Below, piece by piece: positions 47,620 through 57,930 of a stretch of DNA of 64,000 nucleotides (position 1 is the stretch's first letter; every line of letters begins with the position of its first letter). Origin of the DNA: Ditylenchus dipsaci (taxonomy: Eukaryota > Nematoda > Chromadorea > Rhabditida > Anguinidae). The stretch covers positions 1 to 64,000 of the forward strand of contig SADC01000085.1 of the NCBI GenBank assembly GCA_004194705.1. Reading direction: 5' to 3'. Made by a program: the position numbers and the translations under genes. Under the pieces are notes generated by a model. That model ran no database searches. It was given only the letters and a program-made list of their open reading frames with translations, and was not told where the DNA came from.

Positions 47620-47740
47620 TTAAGTCCTTAATAACTAAGTTGGTGTTCTTGAGTTGCACCGAAAAAATTTATGGCGTAAATTAAACGATTTGTTAATTAT
47701 GTCGGACCCTGTATAAGTAAAAGTCAAGGAAAAATGTGAT

Positions 47741-47811
47741 GCCCCGAGTAGGAATCGAACCTACGCCAACTTTCACCGGCGTCCGCCACTCTACCACTGA
47801 GCTATCGGGCT
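47741..47811 (-). tRNA. tRNA-like sequence, probably a pseudo-tRNA in a MITE
   Basis: The minus strand reads AGCCCGATAGCTCAGTGGTA (acceptor plus D-arm/A box) and ends GTAGGTTCGATTCCTAC (perfect T-arm) then TCGGGGC. The acceptor stem pairs only if the 5' CCC run had one more C, another possible one-base loss. The anticodon region (GGACGCCGGTGAAAGTTGG) does not form a normal 5-bp stem with a 7-nt loop, so I would not assign an amino acid. Flanks AAAAGTCAAGGAAAAATG (left) and TACTTGACTTG (right) are inverted and match the element at 7411-7557. Confidence 0.5.
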
Positions 47812-47917
47812 TTAATACTTGACTTGTTATTTCATTACTTATTGCTGGGAGGGCGCCCAACCAACCTCCTTACATATATAAAAAAATACAAAATAGCTTA
47901 GGCATTACCACAATTTA

Positions 47918-48463
47918 AGATTATCAACAGCGGGAATTTTATGAAACATTAAGAACTTACGTTTTATCTGTATTCTACTGCACTTGAGCATATACAAACT
48001 AATACTTGAAGTAACGCTAGAAAGCAGAGCTTCATTGTAAGTATGAGGTTGTATATGATTTTCCCGCAAAATTTTCGAAAAGAAATCGAAAATCTCCGAA
48101 AAAATTTCCAATATTTTGTAAATTTGCGGAAATTTGCAGACATTTTCTGAAAATTTTTAAGGTTGTATACAACCTTATTATTTAAATGTAGCTCTGCTTC
48201 CTAGCGTCATTTTAAGTATTACCGTATTTCCTGTAATTTAGCCCCGGGGCTAAATTTTTTGGATGCCCAAAAATCTTGAAATTGTAAATCAAAAAATGAC
48301 CCTAACTCTGAAGTTCAGTCAAAAAAAGAGGTGGGGTGGGGGACTATTTTAATTAGAGGAAATACGGTAATTTGTATATGATCATGTGCACGAGAGTACA
48401 GATAAAAACGTGAGTTCTTAAATAGTTTATAGTTTCATAAAATTCACGCTGTTGATGACCTTA
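47918..48463. mobile_element. Palindromic element split by a CCGTATTTCC MITE
   Basis: Arms: left AACAGCGGGAATTTTATGAA, AAGAACTTACGTTTTATC and CGCTAGAAAGCAGAGCT; right AGCTCTGCTTCCTAGCG, GATAAAAACGTGAGTTCTT and ATTCACGCTGTTGATG. The right arm is interrupted at 48222-48367 by a MITE. Confidence 0.8.
48222..48367. mobile_element. CCGTATTTCC MITE, nested, TA target shown directly
   Basis: 146 bp, CCGTATTTCCTGTAATTTAG to TTAGAGGAAATACGG, flanked by TA. The unbroken left arm of the host palindrome (TACAAACTAATACTT) shows what the target site looked like before insertion. Confidence 0.88.
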
Positions 48464-49068
48464 AAGTGTAGTAAGTCAAAAATACCATTTAGTTCATAAT
48501 ATTTTTGTTTTTACACGTATTTATTTAACTTAATCGAAACCGTAGAAAATAACACTTTTATGTCCCTTATTCAATAACTTGCAAAACTTGATTAAAAAAT
48601 CAATTTCCTGTTTTTCAAAACAGTATTTGTTGAATTTGGATATTCTTGTACCGTTACTGTCTTACTTAAAAATACTTTTTCAACTTGTAAAAAGCTTATT
48701 TATGAAAAAAATTAAAAGCTATTTTATTTTAATAAAAATTCGACTGCTATTTTTAAACATATGCTCTTGATCAAAAATGCAAAAAAAGCTTTTTTTGTCA
48801 AGCCTGTGTCAAAAAGCATAGTAAAACAGTCGAGTGGTCAGAAAAATTTAAATTTTTGTCCAAAACCCGATTTTCGATAATCATAGCTAAGTTTGGGTGG
48901 AAAGAAAAATGTTTTTAGCAAATTTTTAGACTAGAAGTGTTAAGAACTGTGCCTTTTTCTGTTAAGCAGACAAAGTTGTTTAGGAGGGGGTGAGTTGGTT
49001 TTAGATCAACTTGATAAAATAGGCGGCCCTCATATAGAGCCATTAAACCAGCTAGCCGAATTTAAGTA

Positions 49069-49700
49069 CAGGGCGGCGCAATTTTTGGTGCCTTTTATTT
49101 TGGCCATAATTTTGGCTAAAGACATCATTTTTTGCAATCTTTTTTCAAATGCTAGTTACGGGTTTAACGCTTTGTGCAGAAGAATTTATCAAATCATCGA
49201 TAATTGTTGAACAATTTGACAGGAGGATGTTTTAGGTAAAATCAAAGTAATTTCGAAAAGTCCAAAAATCAAAAATTTTCCTTTCGAACTTTTTTGCTCT
49301 AGATTGGAGCTCTTTGACTCATTACTGAAAAATTCATATAAATAATTTTTGCGGTGTGTGGTGCTTGTTGGAGCGTGTTGCTCTCTTAAGTTCGAAATTT
49401 AGGATTTTGTTACTAAACAAATAAAATTGAGGATATTGCATCAAACTAGACAGGTGAAGGAAGAAAAGAGAAAGTGAAAGGAAATAAAAAATCTTGACGT
49501 AATTTTACAAGAAACAATTTTGATTTTTTGAAATTTTCGAAATTTGCCTTACTCCCCTTCGGTGATTTTACCTGAAACTTTTGATTCGACAAATCCGTCT
49601 GCACAAAGCTTTTACCTATCCCGTAACTAGCATTTGAAAATTATGTCTTTAGCCAAGGTTATGGCCAAAATAAAAGGCACCAAAAAATTGCGCCACCCTG
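49069..49700. mobile_element. Palindromic mariner-like MITE (632 bp), TA target
   Basis: TA-CAGGGCGGCGCAATTTTT at the left and AATTGCGCCACCCTG-TA at the right. Inverted inner blocks include GCTAGTTACGGG/CCGTAACTAGC and GGCCATAATTTTGGC. Terminus style matches 22989-23576. Confidence 0.8.
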
Positions 49701-49880
49701 TAAATTTAGAGAAATTCGCATCGAAGTTTTGTTTCGCCGATGAATCCGAAAACCCCTAATATCTACTACAGAATTTGGACAGTAAGAAAAGTAAGAATAC
49801 AAAAGCTCAAATAAGAATTAAAATTTGATCAAGACCAAGATGTAAACATAATAACAGATTCCATTTGCGATACTATCAAA

Positions 49881-50066
49881 CTAACCAGTCAGAGCCGGGT
49901 TTTGAAATAAGAATACTGAGTAAAAATGTGCGATTAAAAACATTTTGCCATCAGGGACTAGCCAAGTTGAATTGAACCCAGACTCTTTTTTGTTCCGAAC
50001 AAATGAACAGTTGAGTGGGCAGCATGTTTCAGTATCATTCTTTGTCTGAGCATAATTTTTCGCCAC
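49881..50066 (-). CDS. Orphan exon, Cys-containing (tentative)
   Basis: A minus-strand frame after a CAG acceptor reads NYAQTKNDTETCCPLNCSF, then WLVPDGKMFLIAHFYSVF, and ends at a GTTAGT donor-like site. Composition is protein-like with a CCxxxC cluster. No partner exon found. Confidence 0.25.
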   Translation of the reverse strand: MAKNYAQTKNDTETCCPLNCSFVRNKKESGFNSTWLVPDGKMFLIAHFYSVFLFQNPALTG

Positions 50067-50516
50067 TGCTGGGACTTAATGACGACTCTGAGTCAAAGTT
50101 ATGATGATTTAAAATAGCACAAACTTCACAATTTTTTTGCTAATTTTTACTAAACTAAAGCTTTTTACTGTTAAAACCTACTATATACTCGGAAAAGGTG
50201 TCTATTTTTGTTTCAAATTGCTTTGTTATTATCTGTATATATATTTGTGGCTAAAAGCGTCAAGATTCTAAAAGTCGTTTTAGAGTCATTTCAATCATGA
50301 CGTACCATTTACAATTTTTACAGCATTTTTAAAGAAATTTCACGATTTTCATAATGATATTACAGATCTAACTATTAAATATGCACGTGTTTTCTTTACA
50401 ATAAGTTTACGCTAAGTTGTCAATGAATATGGCTCTAAAGCGACATTTAAAAAAAATGGTATCACAGTTGTCATTTTGGGTAGGGCTAAGCACAGTAGTT
50501 ATTGAAAGTATGCTTA

Positions 50517-50938
50517 CAGGGCGAGGGGACCCTGACTGTGACCCGGGGAAATCGCGATGAATTTTTTATGCCTGCATTCTTGTATAGCGTGCCTAAATTC
50601 CTTGTAAATATGGCTCCCCGCCGCTGAAAGCCAAACAAATATTCAGGAATGACCCATGGCCCATGGTTCAGCTATGAAAACCATGAATTATGTACCGACA
50701 TGTTTTTTTTAAACTTTGAGCGACCCTTGTGCCATTTTTGTAGACCTTCAGAGCTTAGAAGCTAGATTTGTGAAAAACTAGGCACCGCTCCACAAGAATA
50801 CGCAAAAAGAAATTTCATCTAACACGGGAAAGGCACGACCACCCCGTCACCTATCAAGGAGCCTCAAATACCAAAAAAATAGCCTAACAGAGCTCGTTAC
50901 TGAAATGTAAGTTAATCTAGATCACAGTCAGGGTCCTG
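50517..50938. mobile_element. TA-flanked element with CAGGRC ends
   Basis: TA-CAGGGCGAGGGGACCCTGAC at the left and CACAGTCAGGGTCCTG-TA at the right (422 bp). The core is less AT-rich than its flanks and non-coding. Confidence 0.6.
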
Positions 50939-52138
50939 TACTTTTTAACTATATAAAAGAATTTTATTGAAAGACAATGATTTATCATGCAAAGATTTTT
51001 TTTTAAATGGTGCGTTTACGTTTCAGTAAATCTTTTTGAAATCCAAGATTTTTTTTAGTTTTTTTGTGGACTGTCCTAACAAAGTAAGCTTGAGCCTGAA
51101 CCTAAACTCTCTATGCCAAAATTCGACGAGGAGTTAAAAAACGGATCAGAGTTCAAAAAAAAATTGAAAAAGCATATGTTGGGACGAACTCGAAAAACCT
51201 TCAAACGTTAAATAAGAAAAAAAAATTGACGAAATTTTTCTTTTACCGTAAAATAGACAGACATGTTAATCCAATTTTCATAAGTCACGCTATTTATCTA
51301 AAAAATTGGTTTTTCAAAGTGAATTATGGATGTAGATCGCTTCAAATTTCTGAAAAAGCTTATAATCAAATTAGTTTAAAAAATCATAGTCACATGGTGA
51401 TGAATTTGCTGGTGGTAAAAATAAATTATTATGCTTATCAAAACGCAATTTCGTTTATCAATACGTAATTTAGCAGCAGACAAATTTGGCAGTAAAATTT
51501 AGTATTGGGAGGAGCATGCTGTCCTTAAAACAGTGCTACGTGAAAAGAGACTTTTCAAGGGCGAATCAAATGAAAACAAGAACATGTATAAATGTATAAA
51601 TATAAATTATAAACATGTATAAATCAGGACATCTAAATGTACTATGTGACAAGAGTTGACTAGGCTTAAAACAAATGCGGAAATCTAATCCCCCACTAAA
51701 GTTAAAGCTTAGTAATTTCGGAGAAGGTTGGTATACGTTATCTTCTGAATTGTGAATTGACTGGCATCCTTTTACTACGCCCTTCTTAAAATTGTGACAA
51801 AAGAAAACAGTTTTTTAGAAAGCCTGTATAAAATTTTTCGGTATTTGTAAAATTTTATTACATAAAAGACATATATTTAAACTAGCGGTGCTTTTTTACT
51901 GTTCCAAAATAGAAATCTGTGAAACGGAATCTGTCGCAGGGCACCTGTAACAAAGTTTCATCTATAAAATTAAAAAAAACAGTCGTTGGTAATCCGGATA
52001 CAAATGTTTGAAAATTTTCGCCTTGGTCCCTCTGCTGTTTGTCTGCAGGAGCTACATATACGTACGTTAACCCAACGTAAGTTGAGACGATCTTTAGCTA
52101 CAATAAAAGTAAGATAAGCATGTTGAAGTCAAGCACGT

Positions 52139-52408
52139 TTAAGTCCAGCCAGCAAAAGAAATATTTTTTCCATCACCTCGTAAGATCATTTTGGAAAGTT
52201 CCGAATGCAGACCACGGCAATACAGACCAAGACAACCCCAACAGGCTCGTTGCACCCCGAGGGGCGCACAGGGGGCTTGATGGCTTGGGTTAAGACATAA
52301 TAGACATGATTGCGAGCAAGACTCTTGATCAAAAATGTATATAGAGACTCTTTTTGCAAAGTTCCAGTGACCAAAACAAGGTAAAAATAATAAGGTATCT
52401 GAGTCCAA
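52139..52408 (-). CDS. Unrecognised Cys-rich open frame (tentative)
   Basis: An uninterrupted 89-residue frame: FDQESCSQSCLLCLNPSHQA, then PLGVQRACWGCLGLYCRG, ending GDGKNISFAGWT. Locally higher GC than the flanks. An overlapping frame shift (NEPVGVVLVCIAVVCIRNF) would instead give a membrane segment and joins the same C-terminus by one base, so the true frame is unclear. Confidence 0.25.
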   Translation of the reverse strand: MDSDTLLFLPCFGHWNFAKRVSIYIFDQESCSQSCLLCLNPSHQAPCAPLGVQRACWGCLGLYCRGLHSELSKMILRGDGKNISFAGWT

Positions 52409-52614
52409 AAGTCAATTTTTGGTCAAAAAATTTTTTTTGTGGAAAGTGCTTTCCCAATTTTTTATATATGTAAAAGCGGTCAAATCGCGTGAAAACGAGG
52501 TTCAAAAACGAGGTCCCCCTAGTCCCCCCTCGCGGTTTTCGTGCTGGGGGGGAATCTGTACTTCGGCCTTTTTTTTTATTTTTTTCGGCCCCTTTCGTCT
52601 TGTTTCACAAGGTA

Positions 52615-53054
52615 CAGTCGAAACTCGATATAGTGCACAACCGATACAGTCTACTCTCGATATAGTGACACCTTGAAAAAAATTTTTACTTTTTGCAGTC
52701 ATTTTTTGTTGTCAGTCACAGTGACGCTTTGGATGAATTCTTCTACCAAGAGCGGAAGAAAATTAAAAAACAAAGTTTTTTGATGTTCTTTAACTTGTTG
52801 TTTAATGTTATGTATTCGGGGAATAAAATTATATCGATACAGGGTACTCTCGATATAGTGACACCTAAGAGTCGGTCCCAGGGGTGTCACTATATCGAGA
52901 GCCGACTGTATAGTGTACAGCTGGACCCCTATATTTTGGCCAGCGGTAAATTAAAATGACTAGAATGAACACCATGTAAAATGTAGCATCAGGAATGATA
53001 TAGTGTACAGCTAAAGTCGGTCCCCAGGGTGTACACTATATCGAGTTTCGACTG
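52615..53054. mobile_element. Pogo/Tigger-like MITE containing a nested relative
   Basis: Outer ends TA-CAGTCGAAACTCGATATA and TATATCGAGTTTCGACTG-TA. Inner element 52647-52908: TA-CAGTCTACTCTCGATATAG to TATATCGAGAGCCGACTG-TA. A third left end starts at 52846 (CAGGGTACTCTCGATATAG). Confidence 0.85.
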
Positions 53055-53073
53055 TATACCATATTGTGAAAAG

Positions 53074-53398
53074 CTAACAATTTGAGGATTCCTCCAAACA
53101 GGAATCAACCAGGGAAGGAGCTACCTGCACAATTTTCAAGTTCTCCTATAAAAGCGTGTAAAATTAAAAAAAAAAGCCTAATAGCCAAATTATTTAAATC
53201 AAAACTTTGATGATTTCATTCTAGAAAAATGTAACACTTACGACAAATGTTATCAGGATCGCAGAATAAGCCATCTGGGCAAGTATCCACTCCTTGAAAC
53301 TTACAGTTGATGTCATAGCAATTTACAACTAAATCATTAAACAAGCATAAACTTGATAAGCACAGAAATTTGCGAAATGTGAATGAGAGCGGGACCAA
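53074..53398 (-). CDS. Small secreted Cys-rich protein (tentative)
   Basis: Exon 1 (53225-53398) begins MVPLSFTFRKFLCLSSLCLF, a probable signal peptide, then NCYDINCKFQGVDTCPDGLF and CDPDNICR at a GTGTTA donor. Exon 2 (53074-53148) follows an ATAG acceptor, keeps ph­ase and reads NLKIVQVAPSLVDSCLEESS, then NC and TAG. The product has about 76 residues with eight or more cysteines. CPDGLFCDPDNIC resembles small disulphide-rich extracellular modules, but no family is assigned. Same strand as the two cystine-knot paralogs that flank it. Confidence 0.45.
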
Positions 53399-53599
53399 CC
53401 TAATTCGGTCAATAATGTTTACAAAAAGTAAATTATTATTTATGTACGTACATAAATACTTTTTTTACTATATTTATTTGATTGTGGTAATCATGGCCAT
53501 TTCAGTCATCTATATGAATATTTTAATAAGTAATAATGTTGATCAAGGTGATTGTGGTCACCTTGATCACCATAATCAACTTAATCAACCTAAAAAGTG

Positions 53600-55114
53600 A
53601 AAAATATATAGTGAAAAATGGGCTTCAACTCAACAAAACCAACCAACGACCAACCACCCCCTCCCCAAAACCAGAATAGGTCCAAGTTGGGCTCAACTAG
53701 TCGATGGTTCGAAGTTTCAAATTTTTATTAATTTAACGAAATTTTTGACGAAATCACGTTAGTCAGGCCCGAATTGAAATTTAGCAAATGTTATTCTTAT
53801 CAAGTTTCATGGTCCTTTAAGAATTTTCGTTATTTCAAATTAATTCCCGAAAATACCTAGTAAAATCCATAGTAGATTAGGTAACAGAGAAAAAATATTC
53901 TTGGACATTGTTTTTGAAATTCAATACTTAAAAAGTTTTAATAGAAAAATTAATCGTAAAAGTCTTTTATTTAATATGTTTATAAATAACCATCAAATTT
54001 TGAAAGCAAAAAGCTTTTGAAGCACATAAATTTATTCACTGAAGGTTTCGCTTTTAAAAAGTTATGAAAATATTTGACCTTGGTAGCGAATAGCCCCCCC
54101 CCCTGATTTTTTTCTTTTAAAACTTAAGTGAAAAGTACGAAAACATATGTCCCAGACCCCAGAAAAAGTGATTCAGACATTATTGATCACAACTTCCTAC
54201 TTACTATAGGTAACCGATAATCCGCCTCACCCAATAAATCAAACTTGAATTTTAGATGCAAATATAAAACATTTTCCACATTTTCGGCTTTCCCGCCAAT
54301 TCAAAAACTCGAAATTGCCATTGTTATCTAGGGCGATGGTCCTTTAAAAAAGCTAAAAACTATTTCCTTGCTATATCGTCTTGTTGTGATTCGCTGTCTT
54401 TGCTGTCATTCTTTAGCTCTTTCCAGCCTTCGCTTTAAGATCACATGTCCAAATACTCCCAAGATGGATTTTTTTAAAATTTAAAGTGAATTTTATTATA
54501 TGAATGTTATTCAAGGTGTTTACCGTACATTCTCTTATAGAGCGGCTTTGCAATAGTTACAAAAATAGCTAATATGTACATTTTCAATTCATCATTTTGT
54601 AACCATATTTGTTGGCAACCAGGTAATACAATGCGAAAAAAAGTTAAATCAAATTTCAATTCTGGATAAAGGAATAAATATCGGAACTCGATCGAAGACT
54701 GATTTCAAAATTAAGCCGTTACTGAATGCTTTTTCTGACTTAACCCAAAAAAGTATTCAGAAGTACATATCGGATATGATTTTGTCACTTTTTTGCATTG
54801 TCTTTTAGAAAAAATTACTGTAATCCACATTCATATTTAAACAATATTATATTGAAACAAAATAAATTTTATAAAAAACATGAAAAACTCAAGGCAAAAA
54901 ATGAATAACAAATAAATAATTTTCAAATAAATTTTTTGCACATACTAAAAAACAACTTTCAAAATATATATGAAGGTAACATTTAAAGCTAATTTTTTAG
55001 AGATTTCTGTTGAAGTAGACCTTTTGTTCTCTCTTTTTCTTACAAGTCTTACTACTAAGAATCTGACTAGTTAGGCATTATGACAGAAAATTGACAATAA
55101 CAAAATATAATTAC
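53600..55114. other. Intergenic stretch with element fragments
   Basis: Two isolated right ends of the TTAA family (ATGGTCCT-TTAA at 53809 and 54344, each preceded by AAATT(T/G)-rich arm sequence like 44.65 kb). Also a fragment of the C-run MITE (TGGTAGCGAATAG plus C run at 54083). No supported gene. Confidence 0.5.
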
Positions 55115-56676
55115 TCAAAAGATGATAATAGGCAGGTTGGATTTCTGGCCGGATTGTATGGAGTTGATAACACATGTACATCCTTGGGGCACCAAGATCT
55201 CATCATTTGACATCATTTCTAGGCCAGATGAAGGATAAAGTTCTTGGCGGATGTTTGCCCTCTTCCATCCTATAAATTTATGATATCACCTATTGTTTGA
55301 ATAAACTTTTTTCAAGAAAAACGATTACTGTATATAGTAGCACAGGTGGAATCGACGGCACAAGTGCTGTCTGCTCCCTCAGACGAGCAATAAGCAATCT
55401 CGAATTTCTGCTCTGAATCTATGTCTATTACGGATTTTGTCGTTCTGCCTTAAAGAATTTCTATATATAGATTTCAATTATTAATTTATTTTGGAAGGGT
55501 TTTGCTTGAAATGGAAATTTAGCTCATTAATCTTTTAAACTCCGGTCAAAAATGTTTTCTTTGTTGAACAAATTTCCATTGATGTCATTTTTCAGTCTAG
55601 AGCTGACAAAACTACAGGGTGTTTCAAGAAATTCGCACACTTTTAAACTGCCATAATTTTTTGTTCTGACGCGAATTGGAAATTCTGTAAACGCAGATCG
55701 TCTTAGTTTTTGATGACAATTTTTTTGGTATATAATGTCAAAAACACGTTTTTTGCTTGGTCCCCCTGTGGTTTAGGTCTCACCTATCCAGAGGCCATCT
55801 ACAGATCAGAGCCCAAACCACAGGGAGGACCAAGCAAAAATCGTGTTTTTGACATTATATACCAAAAAATTGTCATCAAAAACTGAGACGATATGCGTTT
55901 ACAGAATTTCCAATTCGCGTCAGAACAAAAAATTATGGCAGTTTAAAAGTGTGCGAATTTCTTGAAACACCCTGTACTTAGTGGATACATATTATTAATA
56001 AAAAAGTTTAATGAAAGTAAGCGGGTTCCCAATTTGGAGTCACACCAAGGTCCTTGACATGAGTGTAGAATTGCAATAGCTCATTTTGCGGCCTGTGACT
56101 CCCTGACGCAACAGCAATTTTTCAATTTTTTAGTTTTTCAATAAAGGAAAAAGCTTATGGTCTTTTTATGTAATTAGGCGAAAAAAAGCTTTTATCTGCC
56201 TATCGAATTTTATGGAAACTAGTTAAAGAAACAATTAGAATTTTTTGTGCTGTCAGACAAAAGTATGTCTCTTGCACAAAATTTTTGGCAGGACTACACT
56301 TTACCGGTTTTGGTTTAGGGGTGGTAGTTACAACACACTTATTTCTTATTTTTTGCGCACATATTTTTCAGACGATACTTACCAATAGATTTGATCATAG
56401 TGGCATTTTTGTCTGTGATTTCTTTGCACGGCGCTGACTTGGAAACGTCTTTCATGTGAGAGTGGGAGAATAGTTCGTGTTGAATGGCTGCCAAAATTTC
56501 TTCTGTAAGCAAAATATTTTGTTAACAAATTATAAACTTGCTATCTTAAAAACTTACCATAGTCATTAGCCAACGCCATAGAAGAAGGATTTTACCGGAC
56601 TTGTGGCCACTTGAGGGAGCCAAAAAGAAGTGCACACTGAGAATAGAGCAGCCAAACAAAGAAAGCATAGGGTCAT
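55115..56676 (-). CDS. Secreted cystine-knot protein, Spaetzle-like, paralog 2
   Basis: Four exons: 56558-56676, 56383-56502, 55329-55449 and 55115-55269, at the same intron positions as paralog 1. Exon 1 encodes a signal peptide (MTLCFLCLAALFSVCTSFW). Exon 2 (AAIQHELFSHSHMKDVSKSA then PCKEITDKNATMIKSIG) is almost identical to paralog 1. Exons 3-4 carry FEIAYCSSEGADSTCAVDST, CATIYRWKRANIRQELY and ILVPQGCTCVINSIQSGQKS, ending SNLPIIIF. The cysteine framework is fully kept. One extra A in the run near 56590-56593 shifts exon 1; removing it gives ALANDY, matching the equivalent position of paralog 1. Intron 2 contains a palindromic mariner-like MITE. Confidence 0.75.
55615..55974. mobile_element. 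Palindromic mariner-like MITE (360 bp), TA target
   Basis: TA-CAGGGTGTTTCAAGAAATT at the left and AATTTCTTGAAACACCCTG-TA at the right. Arms of about 160 bp are almost perfect complements around a 40-bp loop. Intronic in paralog 2. Confidence 0.88.
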
Positions 56677-57284
56677 TGTTGGCTTTAACAGGGTCAATGG
56701 CAGCAAAATTATTATTGGATCAGCCACCAAAAGAGTTTAATAATAAGTAGCTATAAATTAAAATGAAATTTAGTAAAAGTAAAGTTGTAACAAATAACTG
56801 AAAAACTACAAATTTTATCCTTTTATTTCTAAAAAACACTTGAAAAATAACAATTACAAAAGTAATCAGAACATTTGTTTTCTCGAAAAAATTGTCAAAT
56901 AAATTATATACTAAGATTCAAAAAGTAGATAAAAACATTTTTTAGAACAAAAGACTATGTATTTAAGAATTTTAAGTTGCGAAAAGCGACTGCTCATTTT
57001 CTGTGAAAATGAGTGGTATAATTATTCAAAAGGCGTTTTAACAGCTGGCTTGAAAATTTCTTATTCATGTTTGAGTGGAGGTGATCTATACATTTAGGAG
57101 CTTTCCAAAAACGGAATATTTTAAAGATGCAAATAAAGACAGTTATATGCTGAATAAAGTTTTATGCATGGAAGTAGAATTGGATGACCTTGTTTAGGAA
57201 ATTTGTTGAACATTGAGATTTTGAATCTCACAAGCAAACCGCCTTATCTGTAAAATGTAAGCCCTTCAAAATTTTATTAGATCT

Positions 57285-57540
57285 TAGCATTTTCCATGTT
57301 TTTCAATGAGCTAAACATGAAAAACATATAAATAGCCACTCTTGGGATTGACCACAAACATTTTATTTTCTGGATGCCTTGATGAGACTAATTTTATAAT
57401 ATTCTTAATTCTAAAAAGCAGCTTGGAGGATCAAGGCATCCAAAAAATTAAATTTTTGTAGTCAATCACAGGAATGGCTATTGAGATGTTTTTCATGCTT
57501 GGCTCATCGAAGAACATGAAAAAATTCTAAGAGCCAATAA
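57285..57540. mobile_element. Palindromic element (about 255 bp)
   Basis: Left CATGTTTTTCAATGAGC, ATAGCCACTC and GGATGCCTTGAT pair with right ATCAAGGCATCC, GAATGGCTATTGAG and GCTCATCGAAGAACATG. No coding frame. Confidence 0.7.
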
Positions 57541-57930
57541 TTCTAAGGGTATACGTTTACAGTTCGAACGGTTCCATTGTCAGTTGATTTCACGCCTTGT
57601 TTCTTTCTTATAAATTTTTCCAGCCGTTAATCGGCCCGATAAAAAGTTTTTTTGGTTACAGTTAAAGGCATGCCGGAAATTTCGTAATTTTTTTCGAGAG
57701 GCAAGTTTGAGATTCCTGTTGATTAATCGAGGTTTTGATTATTTAACTTAAGTTTTCCTCTAAACTCCAGGGTGACTCCAGTCAAAGCTCTGCTGTAAGA
57801 CATAGCCAAGTACCGGATAGCTAAGTATAAGGATGGGCTTCAGTCTTACCTTTTGGTAGCTGGCCGGAATTTGCCTTAATCAGGGGTGACTCTAAAGATA
57901 ACCCCGAAAACCTCTAATAAACACCACCTG

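Noticed and set aside
47741..47811. A functional tRNA gene
   Set aside because: T-arm and D-arm are good, but the anticodon stem-loop is not canonical, the acceptor stem has a mismatch and it sits inside a palindromic element.
48905..49210. Hydrophobic 71-residue plus-strand frame
   Set aside because: Its second half is the arm of the mariner-like palindrome starting at 49069; the mirrored copy lies at 49560-49700.
6829..56676. Calling the interrupted genes pseudogenes
   Set aside because: Frame breaks are single bases, mostly at homopolymers, across unrelated genes with intact splice sites, so sequence error is the simpler explanation.
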